Both the position numbers and the translations under genes were made by a program. The notes under the pieces were generated by a model. That model saw only the letters and a program-made list of their open reading frames with translations. It searched no databases and was not told the origin of the DNA. Shown here piece after piece: positions 7,973 through 17,554 of a stretch of 64,000 nucleotides of DNA. The stretch comes from Burkholderia lata. GTDB taxonomy: Bacteria; Pseudomonadota; Gammaproteobacteria; Burkholderiales; Burkholderiaceae. The DNA lies in NCBI RefSeq assembly GCF_000012945.1, contig NC_007510.1, forward strand, positions 372,001-436,000. The letters are read 5' to 3'. Positions within the stretch are counted from its first letter, which is position 1, and each line of letters begins with the position of its first letter.

Positions 7973-9093
7973 GCGCGCGTTTCGCCGATGCATTCTGGCC
8001 GCCGGCCGACGAACTGGCCGAAGCGGCCGAACGGATTCGCGCGCGGCTCGGCGACTGGCCGGACGGTGCGGCGCCGTGGCGGCTTTGCGTTGCGGTGCCC
8101 GATGTGCCGGCCGATGGCGATGTGCTGATCGTCTCGTCCGGCGACCGTGCCGCGCAGGCGCGCGCGTCGGCTGCGTCGCGGCCCGCTGCACCGGGCGCGG
8201 TCGCGATCGAATTCGACGAGCAGGGCGCAGTGCTGCATACGGCGGGCGCGCGCTACGCGCTCGCCGCCGCGCATCCGCTCGGGGACGACTGGATCGCGGC
8301 GCTTGCCGCATTCCTCGATTGCGGCTTTGCGCCGGTCGATGCGCTGGTGCTGGCGCTGGCCTGGCGCGACGGCGATGAAACGCGCGGCGCCGACGCGTGG
8401 CCGGTCGACGCCACGCGGTTCCCGCGGATCGCCGGGCTGCCGGCCGCGCCCGAACCCGCGTTCGCGCCGTGCCCCGAGCAGCTTGGCCTTTATCCAGTCG
8501 TGCCGGATGCCGAATGGGTCGAGCGCGTGCTCGATTGCGGCGTGCTGACCGTGCAACTACGTGTGAAAGGCGCGACGCCGGACACCTTGCGGCGGGAAAT
8601 CGCCCGCGCGGTCGCGGCTGGGCGCCGCCATCCCGATGCGCGTGTGTTCATCAACGATCACTGGCAGATCGCTGCAGATGAAGGTGCGTATGGTGTTCAC
8701 CTCGGTCAGGAAGACCTCGAAACGGCCGATCTGGCCGCGATTGCGCGCGCGGGCTTGCGGCTCGGACTTTCGAGCCACGGTTATTACGAAATGTTGCGGG
8801 CGCTGCATGAGCGCCCGAGCTACCTCGCGCTCGGCCCCGTGTACGCGACCGCGACCAAGGCCGTTGCTGCGCCGCCACAGGGCCTCGCCCGGATCGCCCG
8901 TTATGCGCACTTCGCGGGCGCCCAGGCGCCGCTCGTCGCGATCGGCGGGGTGGGGCTCGACGCGCTGCCGGCCGTGCTGGCAACGGGCGTCGGCAGTGTC
9001 GCGGTGGTCAGTGCGGTGACGGGCGCGACCGACTATCGGGCTGCCGTTGCTGCGCTGCAGCAATGTTTTCCCGGACAATTTGACAATCATTGA
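7969..9093 (+). CDS. thiE: Thiamine phosphate synthase ThiE with long N-terminal extension
   Basis: Joins the HMP pyrophosphate and thiazole phosphate moieties to give thiamine phosphate. The ThiE TIM barrel occupies about residues 170-374, with QLRVKG near the start, FINDHWQIA, GVHLGQEDL, LALGPVYATATK and VAIGGV all visible. The product (374 residues) is far longer than the usual 210-220. Residues 1-165 form a separate segment whose end (PLGDDWIAALAAFLDCGF) resembles the C-terminal helix region of ThiD-like kinases but lacks recognisable catalytic motifs. Last gene of the operon, overlapping thiG by 4 bases. Confidence 0.92.
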   Translation: MSARFADAFWPPADELAEAAERIRARLGDWPDGAAPWRLCVAVPDVPADGDVLIVSSGDRAAQARASAASRPAAPGAVAIEFDEQGAVLHTAGARYALAAAHPLGDDWIAALAAFLDCGFAPVDALVLALAWRDGDETRGADAWPVDATRFPRIAGLPAAPEPAFAPCPEQLGLYPVVPDAEWVERVLDCGVLTVQLRVKGATPDTLRREIARAVAAGRRHPDARVFINDHWQIAADEGAYGVHLGQEDLETADLAAIARAGLRLGLSSHGYYEMLRALHERPSYLALGPVYATATKAVAAPPQGLARIARYAHFAGAQAPLVAIGGVGLDALPAVLATGVGSVAVVSAVTGATDYRAAVAALQQCFPGQFDNH

Positions 9094-9139
9094 CCGCAGG
9101 GGCTGAAGCGGCGTCACGACATCATTCCAAGGCAGGCCC

Positions 9140-9145
9140 TATAAT
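9140..9145 (+). promoter_or_regulatory. Putative -10 box of the mla operon
   Basis: A consensus TATAAT lies 33 bases before the GTG start of mlaF in the gap after thiE. A matching -35 at 17 bases is not evident; TTGACA copies further upstream are too distant. The same CCCTATAAT string occurs before the next ABC operon at about 13437-13445. Confidence 0.45.
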
Positions 9146-9177
9146 TCGGCGTTCTGCGTAAAAGGACTGTCCGCTCC

Positions 9178-9999
9178 GTGAGCCCCACTCCTACCGAGAC
9201 ACTGCTGGAACTTCGCGACGTCGACTTTGGCTACGGCGACCGCCTCGTCCTGTCCAACCTGAACCTGCGCTTCGGGCGTGGGCAGGTGGTTGCGGTCATG
9301 GGCGGGTCGGGTTGCGGCAAGACGACCGTGCTGCGCCTGATCGGCGGCCTCGTGCGCGCGCGCCGCGGCCAGGTGCTGTTCGACGGCGCCGACGTCGGCG
9401 CGCAAACGCGCGACGGCCTGTACGCGCTGCGCCGCAAGATGGGCATGCTGTTCCAGTTCGGCGCGCTGTTCACCGACATGTCGGTGTTCGAGAACGTCGC
9501 GTTCGCGCTGCGCGAGCACACCGACCTGCCTGAAGACCTGATCCGCGACCTCGTGCTGATGAAGCTCAACGCGGTCGGGCTGCGCGGTGCGCGCGACCTG
9601 ATGCCGTCCGAAGTGTCGGGCGGGATGGCGCGCCGCATCGCGCTGGCACGCGCGATCGCGCTCGATCCGCAGCTCATCATGTACGACGAGCCGTTCGCGG
9701 GCCTCGATCCGATCTCGCTTGGCATCACCGCGAACCTGATCCGCACGCTGAACCAGGCGCTGGGCGCCACGTCGATCCTCGTCACGCACGACGTGCCGGA
9801 ATCGTTCGCGATCGCCGACTACGTGTATTTCCTGGCCAACGGCGGCGTGCTCGCGCAGGGTACGCCCGACGAGCTGCGCGCATCGACCGATCCGAGCGTG
9901 CGGCAGTTCATCGACGGCGCGCCGGACGGCCCGTTCAAATTTCATTACCAGAGCCCGCCGCTCGCAGCGGATTTCGGGCTCGGCGGAGGGCGCGCATGA
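9178..9999 (+). CDS. mlaF: Phospholipid ABC transporter ATPase MlaF
   Basis: Cytoplasmic ATPase of the Mla system, which moves phospholipids between the inner and outer membranes and keeps outer-membrane lipid asymmetry. The 273-residue product has Walker [10 protein letters not shown] near residue 42, the signature [15 protein letters not shown], and Walker B/D-loop [11 protein letters not shown]. The Met-Ala-Arg after the signature glycines is typical of MlaF/Mkl ATPases. The start is GTG (SPTPTET follows). First gene of mlaF-E-D-A-C-B; it overlaps mlaE by 4 bases. Confidence 0.95.
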   Translation: MSPTPTETLLELRDVDFGYGDRLVLSNLNLRFGRGQVVAVMGGSGCGKTTVLRLIGGLVRARRGQVLFDGADVGAQTRDGLYALRRKMGMLFQFGALFTDMSVFENVAFALREHTDLPEDLIRDLVLMKLNAVGLRGARDLMPSEVSGGMARRIALARAIALDPQLIMYDEPFAGLDPISLGITANLIRTLNQALGATSILVTHDVPESFAIADYVYFLANGGVLAQGTPDELRASTDPSVRQFIDGAPDGPFKFHYQSPPLAADFGLGGGRA

Positions 10000-10763
10000 T
10001 CAGCGCGATCGGACGTTACGTCATCGGCGGCCTCGAGCGCACGGGCTACGGCACGCGGCTGTTCGTGCGCCTCGTGCTGGAATTCTTCCCGCTGCTGCGC
10101 CGGCCGCGGTTGGTCACGAAGCAGATCCACTTCCTCGGCAACTATTCGTTCGTGATCATTGCCGTGTCGGGGCTGTTCGTCGGCTTCGTGCTCGGCCTGC
10201 AGGGGTATTACACGCTGAACCGCTATGGTTCCGAGCAGGCGCTCGGCCTGCTGGTCGCGCTGTCGCTGGTGCGTGAGCTGGGGCCGGTCGTCACCGCGCT
10301 GCTGTTCGCGGGCCGCGCGGGCACGTCGCTCACGGCCGAGATCGGTCTGATGAAAGCCGGCGAGCAGCTCACCGCGCTCGAAATGATGGCGGTGGACCCG
10401 ATCAAGAACGTGATCGCGCCGCGCATGTGGGCGGGCATCATCGCGATGCCGCTGCTGGCCGCGATCTTCAACGCGGTCGGCGTGCTCGGCGGCTACTTCG
10501 TCGGCGTCGTGCTGATCGGCGTCGATCCGGGGGCGTTCTGGTCGCAGATGCAGGGCGGCGTGCAGGTCTGGGCCGACGTCGGCAACGGCGTGCTGAAGAG
10601 CATCGTGTTCGGGTTCGCCGTGACCTTCATTGCGCTGTATCAAGGGTATGAAGCGAAGCCCACGCCTGAGGGCGTGTCGCGCGCGACCACCAAGACGGTC
10701 GTGTTCGCGTCGCTCGCCGTACTCGGCCTCGATTTCCTGCTGACCGCGCTGATGTTCAGCTAA
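9996..10763 (+). CDS. mlaE: Phospholipid ABC transporter permease MlaE
   Basis: Inner-membrane permease of the Mla complex, 255 residues with about five or six hydrophobic helices. The conserved [21 protein letters not shown] region and the following [17 protein letters not shown] segment identify the MlaE/DUF140 family. It forms a dimer with two MlaF and sits under a hexamer of MlaD. The ATG overlaps the mlaF stop (ATGA), so the subunits are translationally coupled. Confidence 0.96.
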   Translation: MISAIGRYVIGGLERTGYGTRLFVRLVLEFFPLLRRPRLVTKQIHFLGNYSFVIIAVSGLFVGFVLGLQGYYTLNRYGSEQALGLLVALSLVRELGPVVTALLFAGRAGTSLTAEIGLMKAGEQLTALEMMAVDPIKNVIAPRMWAGIIAMPLLAAIFNAVGVLGGYFVGVVLIGVDPGAFWSQMQGGVQVWADVGNGVLKSIVFGFAVTFIALYQGYEAKPTPEGVSRATTKTVVFASLAVLGLDFLLTALMFS

Positions 10764-10787
10764 GCCTCAGCCAAGCCAAATTTTGGG

Positions 10788-11348
10788 ATGACGATGAAAA
10801 AGACTGCTCTCGACTTCTGGGTCGGCCTGTTCGTGGTGGTGGGCTTCCTTGCGGTGCTGTTCCTGGCGCTGAAGGTCGGCAACATGAGCTCGCTGTCGTT
10901 TCAGCCGACCTACTCGGTGAAGATGAAATTCGACAATATCGGCGGGCTCAAGCCGCGTGCGGCCGTGAAGAGCGCGGGTGTCGTGGTCGGCCGCGTGAAG
11001 ACGATCGGCTTCGACACGAATACGTATCAGGCACTTGTCACGATCGATGTCGACGGCCAGTATCAATTCCCGAAGGATTCGTCGGCGAAGATCCTGACGT
11101 CGGGCTTGCTCGGCGAGCAATATATCGGTCTGGATCCGGGCGGTGACACCGAAATGCTGAAGACGGGCGATACGATCACGATGACGCAATCGGCGATCGT
11201 GCTCGAAAACCTGATCGGCCAGTTCCTGTACAGCAAGGCTGCCGATGCGGGTGGGGCGAAGCCGGCAGCCGGTGCGCCGGCTGCACCGGCACCGGTGGCG
11301 GTGCCGGCGTCGGCGGTGTCCGCTGCGTCCGGTTCGGCGGCCCAATAA
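10788..11348 (+). CDS. mlaD: MlaD, MCE-domain phospholipid-binding subunit
   Basis: Membrane-anchored periplasmic protein of 186 residues. An N-terminal helix (FWVGLFVVVGFLAVLFLAL) is followed by the MCE domain, starting at YSVKMKFDNIGGLKP and including GVVVGRVKTI and LTSGLLGEQYIGL. Six copies make a channel ring that passes lipid between MlaE and MlaC. The last 35 residues are an Ala/Pro/Gly low-complexity tail beyond the core. A second ATG two codons later is an equally good start. It lies 24 bp after mlaE. Confidence 0.95.
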   Translation: MTMKKTALDFWVGLFVVVGFLAVLFLALKVGNMSSLSFQPTYSVKMKFDNIGGLKPRAAVKSAGVVVGRVKTIGFDTNTYQALVTIDVDGQYQFPKDSSAKILTSGLLGEQYIGLDPGGDTEMLKTGDTITMTQSAIVLENLIGQFLYSKAADAGGAKPAAGAPAAPAPVAVPASAVSAASGSAAQ

Positions 11349-11373
11349 CCACACGAGAGAAAACAAGAGGGTA

Positions 11374-12336
11374 ATGACCATGCAGACGATCCGCATCAGG
11401 CAGGCCGCGCTGGCGGTAGCGGCAGTCGCCGCGTTGAGCGGCTGCGCGACCGTGCAGACGCCGACCAAGGGTGATCCGCTCGAAGGCTTCAACCGGTCGA
11501 TGTACAAGTTCAACGATACGGTCGATACATATGCGCTGAAGCCGGTCGCGAAGGGCTACCAGTACGTGGTGCCGCAGCCGGTGCGCGACAGCGTGACGAA
11601 CTTCTTCTCGAACATCGGCGACGTCTACATCGCGGCGAACAACATCGTGCAGCTGCGGATCGCGGACGGTGTCGGCGACATCATGCGCGTCGTGATCAAC
11701 ACGGTGTTCGGTGTCGGCGGCCTGTTCGACGTCGCGACGATCGCGAAGCTGCCGAAGCACACGGCCGACTTCGGGATCACGATGGGCCGCTACGGCATGC
11801 CGTCGGGCCCGTATCTCGTGCTGCCGCTGCTCGGCCCGAGCACGCTGCGCGACACGGCCGGCCTGGGCGTCGACTACGTCGGCAACCCGCTCACCTACGT
11901 GAAGCCGGATGGCCTGAGCTGGGGCCTGTTCGGCGTCAACCTCGTCAACACGCGTTCGAACCTGCTCGGTGCAGGCGACGTGCTGGATGCCGCGGCGCTC
12001 GACAAGTATTCGTTCGTGCGTAACGCGTACCTGCAGCGTCGTCAGATGCTGATCAGCAACGCGCGCGGCGAGGCGGCCGCGACGTCGAGCAACGACGCGC
12101 TGCCGAAGTACGACCTGCCGGAGGACGGCGCGGCACCGGCGGCAGCCGGTACGGCGGGCGCGGCAGCGGTGGGCGGCGCAACGGCGCCGGCGGGTGCATC
12201 GGGCGCGGCAGTGGCCGCACCGGCATCGGGCACGGCCGAATCGCCGAACCCGGCGAGCGAAACGAACGTGCCGGCGATGCAGGTGGCGCCGCCGTCGCCG
12301 GGCGGGTTCCGCTTCCCGAGCATCCGGCTGCACTGA
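11374..12336 (+). CDS. mlaA: MlaA/VacJ outer-membrane lipoprotein
   Basis: Lipoprotein that extracts misplaced phospholipid from the outer leaflet of the outer membrane and passes it to MlaC. The 320-residue product starts with a signal peptide and the lipobox LSGC, followed by the family signature DPLEGFNRSMYKFND. The start was chosen by the AAGAGGG Shine-Dalgarno and the signal peptide. The C-terminal 70 residues (from about 12125) are a long Ala/Gly/Pro-rich tail not needed for the fold. In this lineage mlaA sits inside the operon rather than apart as in enterobacteria. Confidence 0.94.
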   Translation: MTMQTIRIRQAALAVAAVAALSGCATVQTPTKGDPLEGFNRSMYKFNDTVDTYALKPVAKGYQYVVPQPVRDSVTNFFSNIGDVYIAANNIVQLRIADGVGDIMRVVINTVFGVGGLFDVATIAKLPKHTADFGITMGRYGMPSGPYLVLPLLGPSTLRDTAGLGVDYVGNPLTYVKPDGLSWGLFGVNLVNTRSNLLGAGDVLDAAALDKYSFVRNAYLQRRQMLISNARGEAAATSSNDALPKYDLPEDGAAPAAAGTAGAAAVGGATAPAGASGAAVAAPASGTAESPNPASETNVPAMQVAPPSPGGFRFPSIRLH

Positions 12337-12432
12337 CGGATTTACATTCGTTACAGCCGGAAACGATTCAGTCGGTAGCGTGCGCGAACTTGCGCGTAAG
12401 CTACCTGCTCCAACCTCCGCATCGACTCATTC

Positions 12433-13077
12433 ATGCAGGTCACTATGATGAAAAAACTGTTCCTGATCCCCGTATTCGCGGCGCTGTTCTCGTTCGGCAG
12501 CGCAGCCCACGCGCAAGTCGACCAGTCGAACCCGCAAGCGCTGATCAAGACGGCGACGCAGCAGGTGCTCGACGAAGTCAAACAGCAGACGATCAAGCAG
12601 GGCGACACCAATCGCATCATTACGATCGTCAACAAGGACATCCTGCCGTACACCGATTTCCGCCGCACCACGCAGCTCGCGATGGGCCGCAACTGGCGCA
12701 CCGCGACGGCCGAGCAGCAGCAGCAGGTTCAGGAGCAGTTCAAGCTGCTGCTGATCCGCACGTATTCGGGCGCGCTGGCGCAGCTGAAGCCGGATCAGCA
12801 GATCCAGTACCCGCCGTTCCGCGCCGATCCGGCCGATACCGATGTCGTGGTCAAGACGGTCGCGATGAACAACGGCCAGCCGGTCCAGATCGATTACCGC
12901 CTGTACAAGTCGGCCAACGGCTGGAAGGTGTATGACCTGAACGTGCTCGGCGCGTGGCTGATCCAGACGTACCAGCAGCAGTTCAACGAGAAGATCCAGC
13001 AAAGCGGCGTGGACGGCCTGATCCAGTTCCTCACGCAGCGCAACCAGCAACTTGCCGCCGGCAAGCAAGCGTCGTGA
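12433..13077 (+). CDS. mlaC: MlaC periplasmic phospholipid shuttle
   Basis: Soluble lipid carrier, 214 residues, with a cleavable signal peptide ending AAHAQ and the Tol_Tol_Ttg2 domain (MGRNWRTATAEQQQQV, LLIRTYSGAL). It ferries phospholipid between MlaA and MlaFEDB. A second possible start (MMKKLF) lies four codons downstream and is a better signal-peptide beginning. Its stop overlaps the mlaB start. Confidence 0.94.
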   Translation: MQVTMMKKLFLIPVFAALFSFGSAAHAQVDQSNPQALIKTATQQVLDEVKQQTIKQGDTNRIITIVNKDILPYTDFRRTTQLAMGRNWRTATAEQQQQVQEQFKLLLIRTYSGALAQLKPDQQIQYPPFRADPADTDVVVKTVAMNNGQPVQIDYRLYKSANGWKVYDLNVLGAWLIQTYQQQFNEKIQQSGVDGLIQFLTQRNQQLAAGKQAS

Positions 13078-13349
13078 GCGGCTTCGAAGCCGGCTCCTCG
13101 CTGACCGTCGCGAGCGCGAAGTCCGCGCTCGCGGACGGTCTTGCGCGCATCGGCGCGGGCGCGACCGCCGTCGATTGCGCGGCGCTGACGCAGTTCGACT
13201 CGTCCGCGCTCGCCGTGCTGCTCGCATGGCAACGTGCCGCCAAAGCGCGCGGCACGACCCTCGACATCCTCAATCTCCCTCCGAAGCTCGCCAGCCTCGC
13301 GCACGCCTACGGCGTCGACGCGCTCATCGAAGGCACCGGGCGACATTGA
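13074..13349 (+). CDS. mlaB: MlaB, STAS-domain subunit
   Basis: A 91-residue STAS-domain protein that binds the ATPase MlaF and stabilises the transporter. The central CAALTQFDSSALAVLLAWQR region carries the conserved serines of the STAS loop. It starts with GTG, and GTGA overlaps the mlaC stop. Last gene of the Mla operon. Confidence 0.9.
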   Translation: MSGFEAGSSLTVASAKSALADGLARIGAGATAVDCAALTQFDSSALAVLLAWQRAAKARGTTLDILNLPPKLASLAHAYGVDALIEGTGRH

Positions 13350-13414
13350 CCCTGTCCGACCGGAGCCTGCCGCGCCGCCCGGCGCGCGCAAGCTTCAGGC
13401 CGCGTGCCTCCGGC

Positions 13415-13445
13415 ACCGGCTTCACCAGCCGGTTTGCCCTATAAT
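13415..13445 (+). promoter_or_regulatory. Stem-loop after mlaB and -10 box of the following ABC operon
   Basis: ACCGGCT (13415-13421) and AGCCGGT (13427-13433) form a 7-bp stem with a 5-base loop, with only a short T-run after it, so at best a weak terminator. It is followed directly by TATAAT (13440-13445), in the same CCCTATAAT context as the box before mlaF, which is a candidate -10 for the ABC exporter genes. Confidence 0.4.
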
Positions 13446-13541
13446 CAAGCGTTTTGCGGGGCAGCCAATCGGCGTCCGGCCCCCATTTTCATTCGCAGCA
13501 AGCACAGAATAGGCGTCGCGGCCCTGGCGTCGCGCACAGTC

Positions 13542-14468
13542 ATGTCAGCCATAGAAATCCGTCACGTCAAGAAGCGCTACAAATCGCTTCAGGCGCTCAA
13601 GGGCGTCAGCCTGTCGGTCGAGGAAGGCGAGTTTTTCGGTCTGCTCGGCCCCAACGGCGCAGGCAAGACCACGCTCATCAGTATCCTCGCCGGGCTTGCC
13701 CGGGCCGACGAAGGCAGTATCTCGGTGCGTGGTCACGACGTCGTCAAGGACTTCCGTGGCGCGCGTCGCGCACTCGGCGTCGTGCCGCAGGAACTCGTGT
13801 TCGATCCGTTCTTCACCGTCCGCGAGACGCTGCGGATCCAGTCCGGCTATTTCGGGCTGCGCCGCAACGACGACTGGATCGACGAAGTGATGGCCAATCT
13901 CGACCTCACCGAGAAGGCCGACGCGAACATGCGCGCGCTGTCGGGCGGGATGAAGCGCCGCGTGCTGGTCGCGCAGGCGCTCGTGCACCGGCCGCCCGTG
14001 ATCGTGCTCGACGAACCGACCGCCGGCGTCGACGTCGAATTGCGCCAGACGCTGTGGAAATTCATCTCGCGCCTGAACCGCGAAGGCCACACGATCGTGC
14101 TGACCACCCATTACCTCGAGGAAGCCGAGTCGCTGTGCGACCGCATCGCGATGCTGCGCCGTGGCGAAGTGGTTGCGCTCGACCGCACCGACGCGCTGCT
14201 GCGCCGCTTCGCGGGGCTGCAGCTCTACCTGCGCCTCGCAACCGGCGCGCTGCCGTCCGAGCTGCGCGGGCTGGAGTCCGACCCGGCCGCCCGCGCGCCG
14301 GGCGAGCACCTGCTGCGCCTGACGAGCTACGACGATGTCGAGCGGATCCTCGCGCAATGCCGCGCGGCGGGCTGCACGTTCGACGAGATCGAGGTCCGCA
14401 AGGCCGACCTCGAAGATGTGTTCGTCCAGGTGATGAACGGGGCAGACGTCATCGAGGGATTGGCATGA
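13542..14468 (+). CDS. ABC-2 type exporter ATP-binding protein
   Basis: A 308-residue ATPase of the CcmA/DrrA/NodI class. Walker A is GPNGAGKTT near residue 40, the signature LSGGMKRRVLVAQALV, and Walker B VIVLDEPTAGVD. The C-terminal 80 residues form the extra domain seen in YadG/NodI-type proteins. It is coupled by a 4-base overlap to the ABC-2 permease that follows. The same pair lies between mla and murA genes in related betaproteobacteria. The exported substrate is unknown; an envelope component is inferred from the mla/murA context. Confidence 0.9.
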   Translation: MSAIEIRHVKKRYKSLQALKGVSLSVEEGEFFGLLGPNGAGKTTLISILAGLARADEGSISVRGHDVVKDFRGARRALGVVPQELVFDPFFTVRETLRIQSGYFGLRRNDDWIDEVMANLDLTEKADANMRALSGGMKRRVLVAQALVHRPPVIVLDEPTAGVDVELRQTLWKFISRLNREGHTIVLTTHYLEEAESLCDRIAMLRRGEVVALDRTDALLRRFAGLQLYLRLATGALPSELRGLESDPAARAPGEHLLRLTSYDDVERILAQCRAAGCTFDEIEVRKADLEDVFVQVMNGADVIEGLA

Positions 14469-15220
14469 GCGGGTTTCAAACGCTGTTCTACAAGGAACTG
14501 CTGCGTTTCTGGAAGGTGTCGTTTCAGACGGTGTGCGCACCGATCGTCACGGCGCTGCTGTATCTGACGATTTTCGGCCACGCGCTGTCGGGCCGCGTCG
14601 AGGTCTATCCGGGCGTCGAGTACGTGAGCTTTCTCGTGCCGGGCCTCGTGATGATGAGCGTGCTGCAGAACGCGTTCGCGAACAGCTCGTCGTCGCTGAT
14701 CCAGTCGAAGATCACCGGCAACCTCGTGTTCATGCTGCTGCCGCCGCTGTCGTATCGCGACATCTTCGGCGCGTACGTGCTCGCGTCCGTGGTGCGCGGC
14801 CTCGCGGTCGGCACGGGCGTGTTCGTCGTGACGATCTGGTTTATCCCGATGCATTTCGCGGCGCCGCTGTTCATCATTGCGTTCGCGCTGCTCGGCTCGG
14901 CGATCCTCGGCACGCTCGGCCTGATCGCCGGGATCTGGGCCGAGAAGTTCGACCAGCTCGCCGCGTTCCAGAACTTCCTGATCATGCCGCTGACGTTCCT
15001 GTCCGGCGTGTTCTATTCGACGCACTCGCTGCCGCCCGTGTGGCGCGAGATCTCGCGTCTCAATCCGTTTTTCTACATGATCGACGGCTTCCGTTTCGGG
15101 TTCTTCGGCGCGTCCGACATCAACCCGTTCGCGAGCCTCGCGATCGTCACCGGTTTCTTCGTGCTGCTCGCGCTGATTGCGATGCGGCTGCTCGCGACCG
15201 GCTACAAACTGCGTCATTGA
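14465..15220 (+). CDS. ABC-2 type exporter permease
   Basis: A 251-residue inner-membrane protein with six hydrophobic segments of the ABC-2 family (YadH-like). The segment PLTFLSGVFYSTHSLPP followed by LNPFFYMIDGFRFG is the ABC-2 signature near the C-terminus. It pairs with the preceding ATPase through an ATGA overlap. Substrate unknown. Confidence 0.9.
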   Translation: MSGFQTLFYKELLRFWKVSFQTVCAPIVTALLYLTIFGHALSGRVEVYPGVEYVSFLVPGLVMMSVLQNAFANSSSSLIQSKITGNLVFMLLPPLSYRDIFGAYVLASVVRGLAVGTGVFVVTIWFIPMHFAAPLFIIAFALLGSAILGTLGLIAGIWAEKFDQLAAFQNFLIMPLTFLSGVFYSTHSLPPVWREISRLNPFFYMIDGFRFGFFGASDINPFASLAIVTGFFVLLALIAMRLLATGYKLRH

Positions 15221-15276
15221 TATCGACAGGCAGCGGCCGCCATCCGGGCGGCGCGCGCCGACAGGAGCCTTACACC

Positions 15277-15516
15277 ATGTTGCCGACTCCCGAACAGGTC
15301 AAGCAATACATCGCCGGCGGTCTCGCCTGTACACATCTGGAAGTCGAAGGCGACGGCCAGCATTTCTTCGCGACGATCGTGTCGGCGGCCTTCGAGGGCA
15401 AGCGGCCGATCCAGCGGCACCAGCTCGTCTACGCGGCGCTCGGCGATCGCATGAAGCAGGAAATTCACGCGCTCAGCATGAAAACGCTGACGCCCGCCGA
15501 ATGGCAGAACGCATAA
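15277..15516 (+). CDS. BolA/IbaG family protein
   Basis: A 79-residue BolA-like protein. The conserved C-terminal pattern [13 protein letters not shown] followed by [11 protein letters not shown] is diagnostic of BolA folds, with the invariant His in HALS. IbaG-type members sit next to murA in many proteobacteria, and here murA follows after 14 bases. The family acts with monothiol glutaredoxins in iron-sulfur handling and acid/envelope stress. Good SD (CAGGAG) before the ATG. Confidence 0.9.
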   Translation: MLPTPEQVKQYIAGGLACTHLEVEGDGQHFFATIVSAAFEGKRPIQRHQLVYAALGDRMKQEIHALSMKTLTPAEWQNA

Positions 15517-15530
15517 ACGGAAATCACTGA

Positions 15531-16880
15531 GTGCAAGTCACCGTCAACGAGCGCGACGCGGTCCAGAGCGTCGCCACGGCACACCCGGCCGCCAACGGGG
15601 AATCGCATGGCCATGGGATGGACAAGCTCGTGATCGAAGGCGGCCACCGCCTGTCGGGCGAGATCGTCGTGTCGGGCGCGAAGAATGCCGCGCTGCCGAT
15701 CCTGTGCGCGGGGCTGCTCACCGGGGATCCGGTCGATCTCGACAACGTGCCGAATCTCAAGGACGTGCGTACCACGCTGAAGGTGCTGAACCAGATGGGC
15801 GTGAAGAGCGAGACGGACGGCTGCCGCGTGCAGCTCGACGCGTCGCGCGTCGACAACCTCGTCGCGCCGTACGAGCTCGTGAAGACGATGCGTGCGTCGA
15901 TCCTCGTGCTCGGGCCGCTGCTCGCACGCTTCGGCGAGGCGAAGGTGTCGCTGCCGGGCGGCTGCGCGATCGGCGCGCGTCCGGTCGACCAGCACATCAA
16001 GGGCCTGCAGGCGATGGGCGCCGAGATCAGCATCGAGCACGGCTTCATCGAAGCCCGCGCGAAGCGCCTGAAGGGCGCGCGCATCGTGACCGACATGATC
16101 ACGGTGACGGGCACGGAAAACCTGCTGATGGCCGCGACGCTCGCCGATGGCGAGACGGTGATCGAAAACGCCGCGCGCGAGCCGGAAGTGAGCGATCTCG
16201 CACACTTGCTGGTCGCGATGGGCGCGAAAATCGACGGCATCGGCACCGATCGCCTCGTGATCCAGGGCGTCGAGCGGCTGCACGGCGCGCGCCATTCGGT
16301 GATCCCCGACCGCATCGAGGCCGGCACGTTCCTGTGCGCGGTCGCGGCGGCCGGCGGCGACGTGAGGCTGACGGGCGTGCGCCCGCACATCCTCGATGCG
16401 GTGATCGACAAGCTGCGCGAAGCCGGCGTGTCGATCGAGGAAGGCGACAGCTGGCTGCGCGTGAAGATGGACCGCCGGCCGTCGGCGGTGACGATCCGCA
16501 CGTCGGAATACCCGGCGTTCCCGACCGACATGCAGGCGCAGTTCATGGCCCTCAATACGGTCGCGACGGGCACCGCGCAGGTCGTCGAAACCATTTTCGA
16601 GAACCGTTTCATGCACGTGCAGGAGCTGAACCGGCTCGGCGCGAACATCACGATCGACGGCAACACCGCGCTCGTGACGGGTGTGGACAAGCTGTCGGGC
16701 GCGAACGTGATGGCGACCGACCTGCGTGCGTCGGCGAGCCTCGTGATCGCCGGGCTGCGTGCCGAAGGCGAAACGCTGGTCGACCGCATCTATCACCTGG
16801 ACCGCGGCTACGACCGCATGGAAGCCAAACTGACCGCCGTCGGCGCGAACGTGCGCCGACTTTCCGGGAGCCAAGCATGA
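15531..16880 (+). CDS. murA: UDP-N-acetylglucosamine 1-carboxyvinyltransferase MurA
   Basis: Catalyses the first committed step of peptidoglycan synthesis, transferring enolpyruvate from PEP to UDP-GlcNAc. The fosfomycin-target cysteine is present ([13 protein letters not shown], Cys145). The GTG start gives 449 residues, with a 29-residue N-terminal extension before the usual MDKLVIEGG beginning; the internal ATG at 15618 would give the standard 420 residues and may be the true start. It overlaps hisG by 4 bases, so cell wall and histidine genes are co-transcribed here. Confidence 0.95.
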   Translation: MQVTVNERDAVQSVATAHPAANGESHGHGMDKLVIEGGHRLSGEIVVSGAKNAALPILCAGLLTGDPVDLDNVPNLKDVRTTLKVLNQMGVKSETDGCRVQLDASRVDNLVAPYELVKTMRASILVLGPLLARFGEAKVSLPGGCAIGARPVDQHIKGLQAMGAEISIEHGFIEARAKRLKGARIVTDMITVTGTENLLMAATLADGETVIENAAREPEVSDLAHLLVAMGAKIDGIGTDRLVIQGVERLHGARHSVIPDRIEAGTFLCAVAAAGGDVRLTGVRPHILDAVIDKLREAGVSIEEGDSWLRVKMDRRPSAVTIRTSEYPAFPTDMQAQFMALNTVATGTAQVVETIFENRFMHVQELNRLGANITIDGNTALVTGVDKLSGANVMATDLRASASLVIAGLRAEGETLVDRIYHLDRGYDRMEAKLTAVGANVRRLSGSQA

Positions 16881-17530
16881 CCGCGCCGCTGACCCTTGCC
16901 CTGTCGAAGGGCCGGATTTTCGAGGAAACCCTGCCGTTGCTGGCCGCGGCCGGCGTGCAGGTCACCGAGGATCCGGAAACGTCGCGCAAGCTGATCCTGC
17001 CGACGACGAACCCCGACCTGCGCGTGATCATCGTGCGCGCGAGCGACGTGCCGACCTATGTCGAATACGGCGCGGCCGACTTCGGCGTGGCCGGCAAGGA
17101 CGTGCTGGTCGAGCACGGCGGCTCGGGCCTGTACCAGCCGATCGATCTGAACATTGCGCGCTGCCGGATGTCGGTGGCCGTGTCGGCCGGTTTCGACTAT
17201 GCGAGCGCCGTGCGCCAGGGCGCGCGGCTGCGCGTCGCCACGAAGTACGTCGAAACGGCACGCGAACACTTTGCCGCGAAGGGCGTGCACGTCGACCTGA
17301 TCAAGCTGTACGGCTCGATGGAGCTCGCCCCGCTGGTCGGGCTGGCCGACGCGATCGTCGACCTCGTCAGCTCGGGCGGCACGCTGAAGGCGAACAATCT
17401 GGTCGAGGTCGAGGAGATCATGGCGATCTCGTCGCGCCTCGTCGTGAACCAGGCTGCGCTGAAGTTGAAGCGCACGGCACTCAAGCCGATCCTCGACGCG
17501 TTCGAACGCGCGTCGCAGAATGGCGGTTGA
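16877..17530 (+). CDS. hisG: ATP phosphoribosyltransferase HisG, short form
   Basis: First enzyme of histidine synthesis: ATP + PRPP to phosphoribosyl-ATP. The 217-residue product starts [17 protein letters not shown] and contains the [14 protein letters not shown] phosphate-binding block. It ends without the C-terminal regulatory ACT-like domain of the long form. Short HisG needs the HisRS-like partner HisZ, which is not in this window. It overlaps murA by ATGA and is followed 24 bp later by hisD. Confidence 0.95.
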   Translation: MTAPLTLALSKGRIFEETLPLLAAAGVQVTEDPETSRKLILPTTNPDLRVIIVRASDVPTYVEYGAADFGVAGKDVLVEHGGSGLYQPIDLNIARCRMSVAVSAGFDYASAVRQGARLRVATKYVETAREHFAAKGVHVDLIKLYGSMELAPLVGLADAIVDLVSSGGTLKANNLVEVEEIMAISSRLVVNQAALKLKRTALKPILDAFERASQNGG

Positions 17531-17554
17531 GCGCATCACCGTAACGGAACTCCC

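Noticed and set aside
9080..9145. TTGACA at 9080 paired with TATAAT at 9140 as a promoter for mlaF
   Set aside because: The spacing is 54 bases, far from the 16-18 needed; only the -10 is kept as a candidate.
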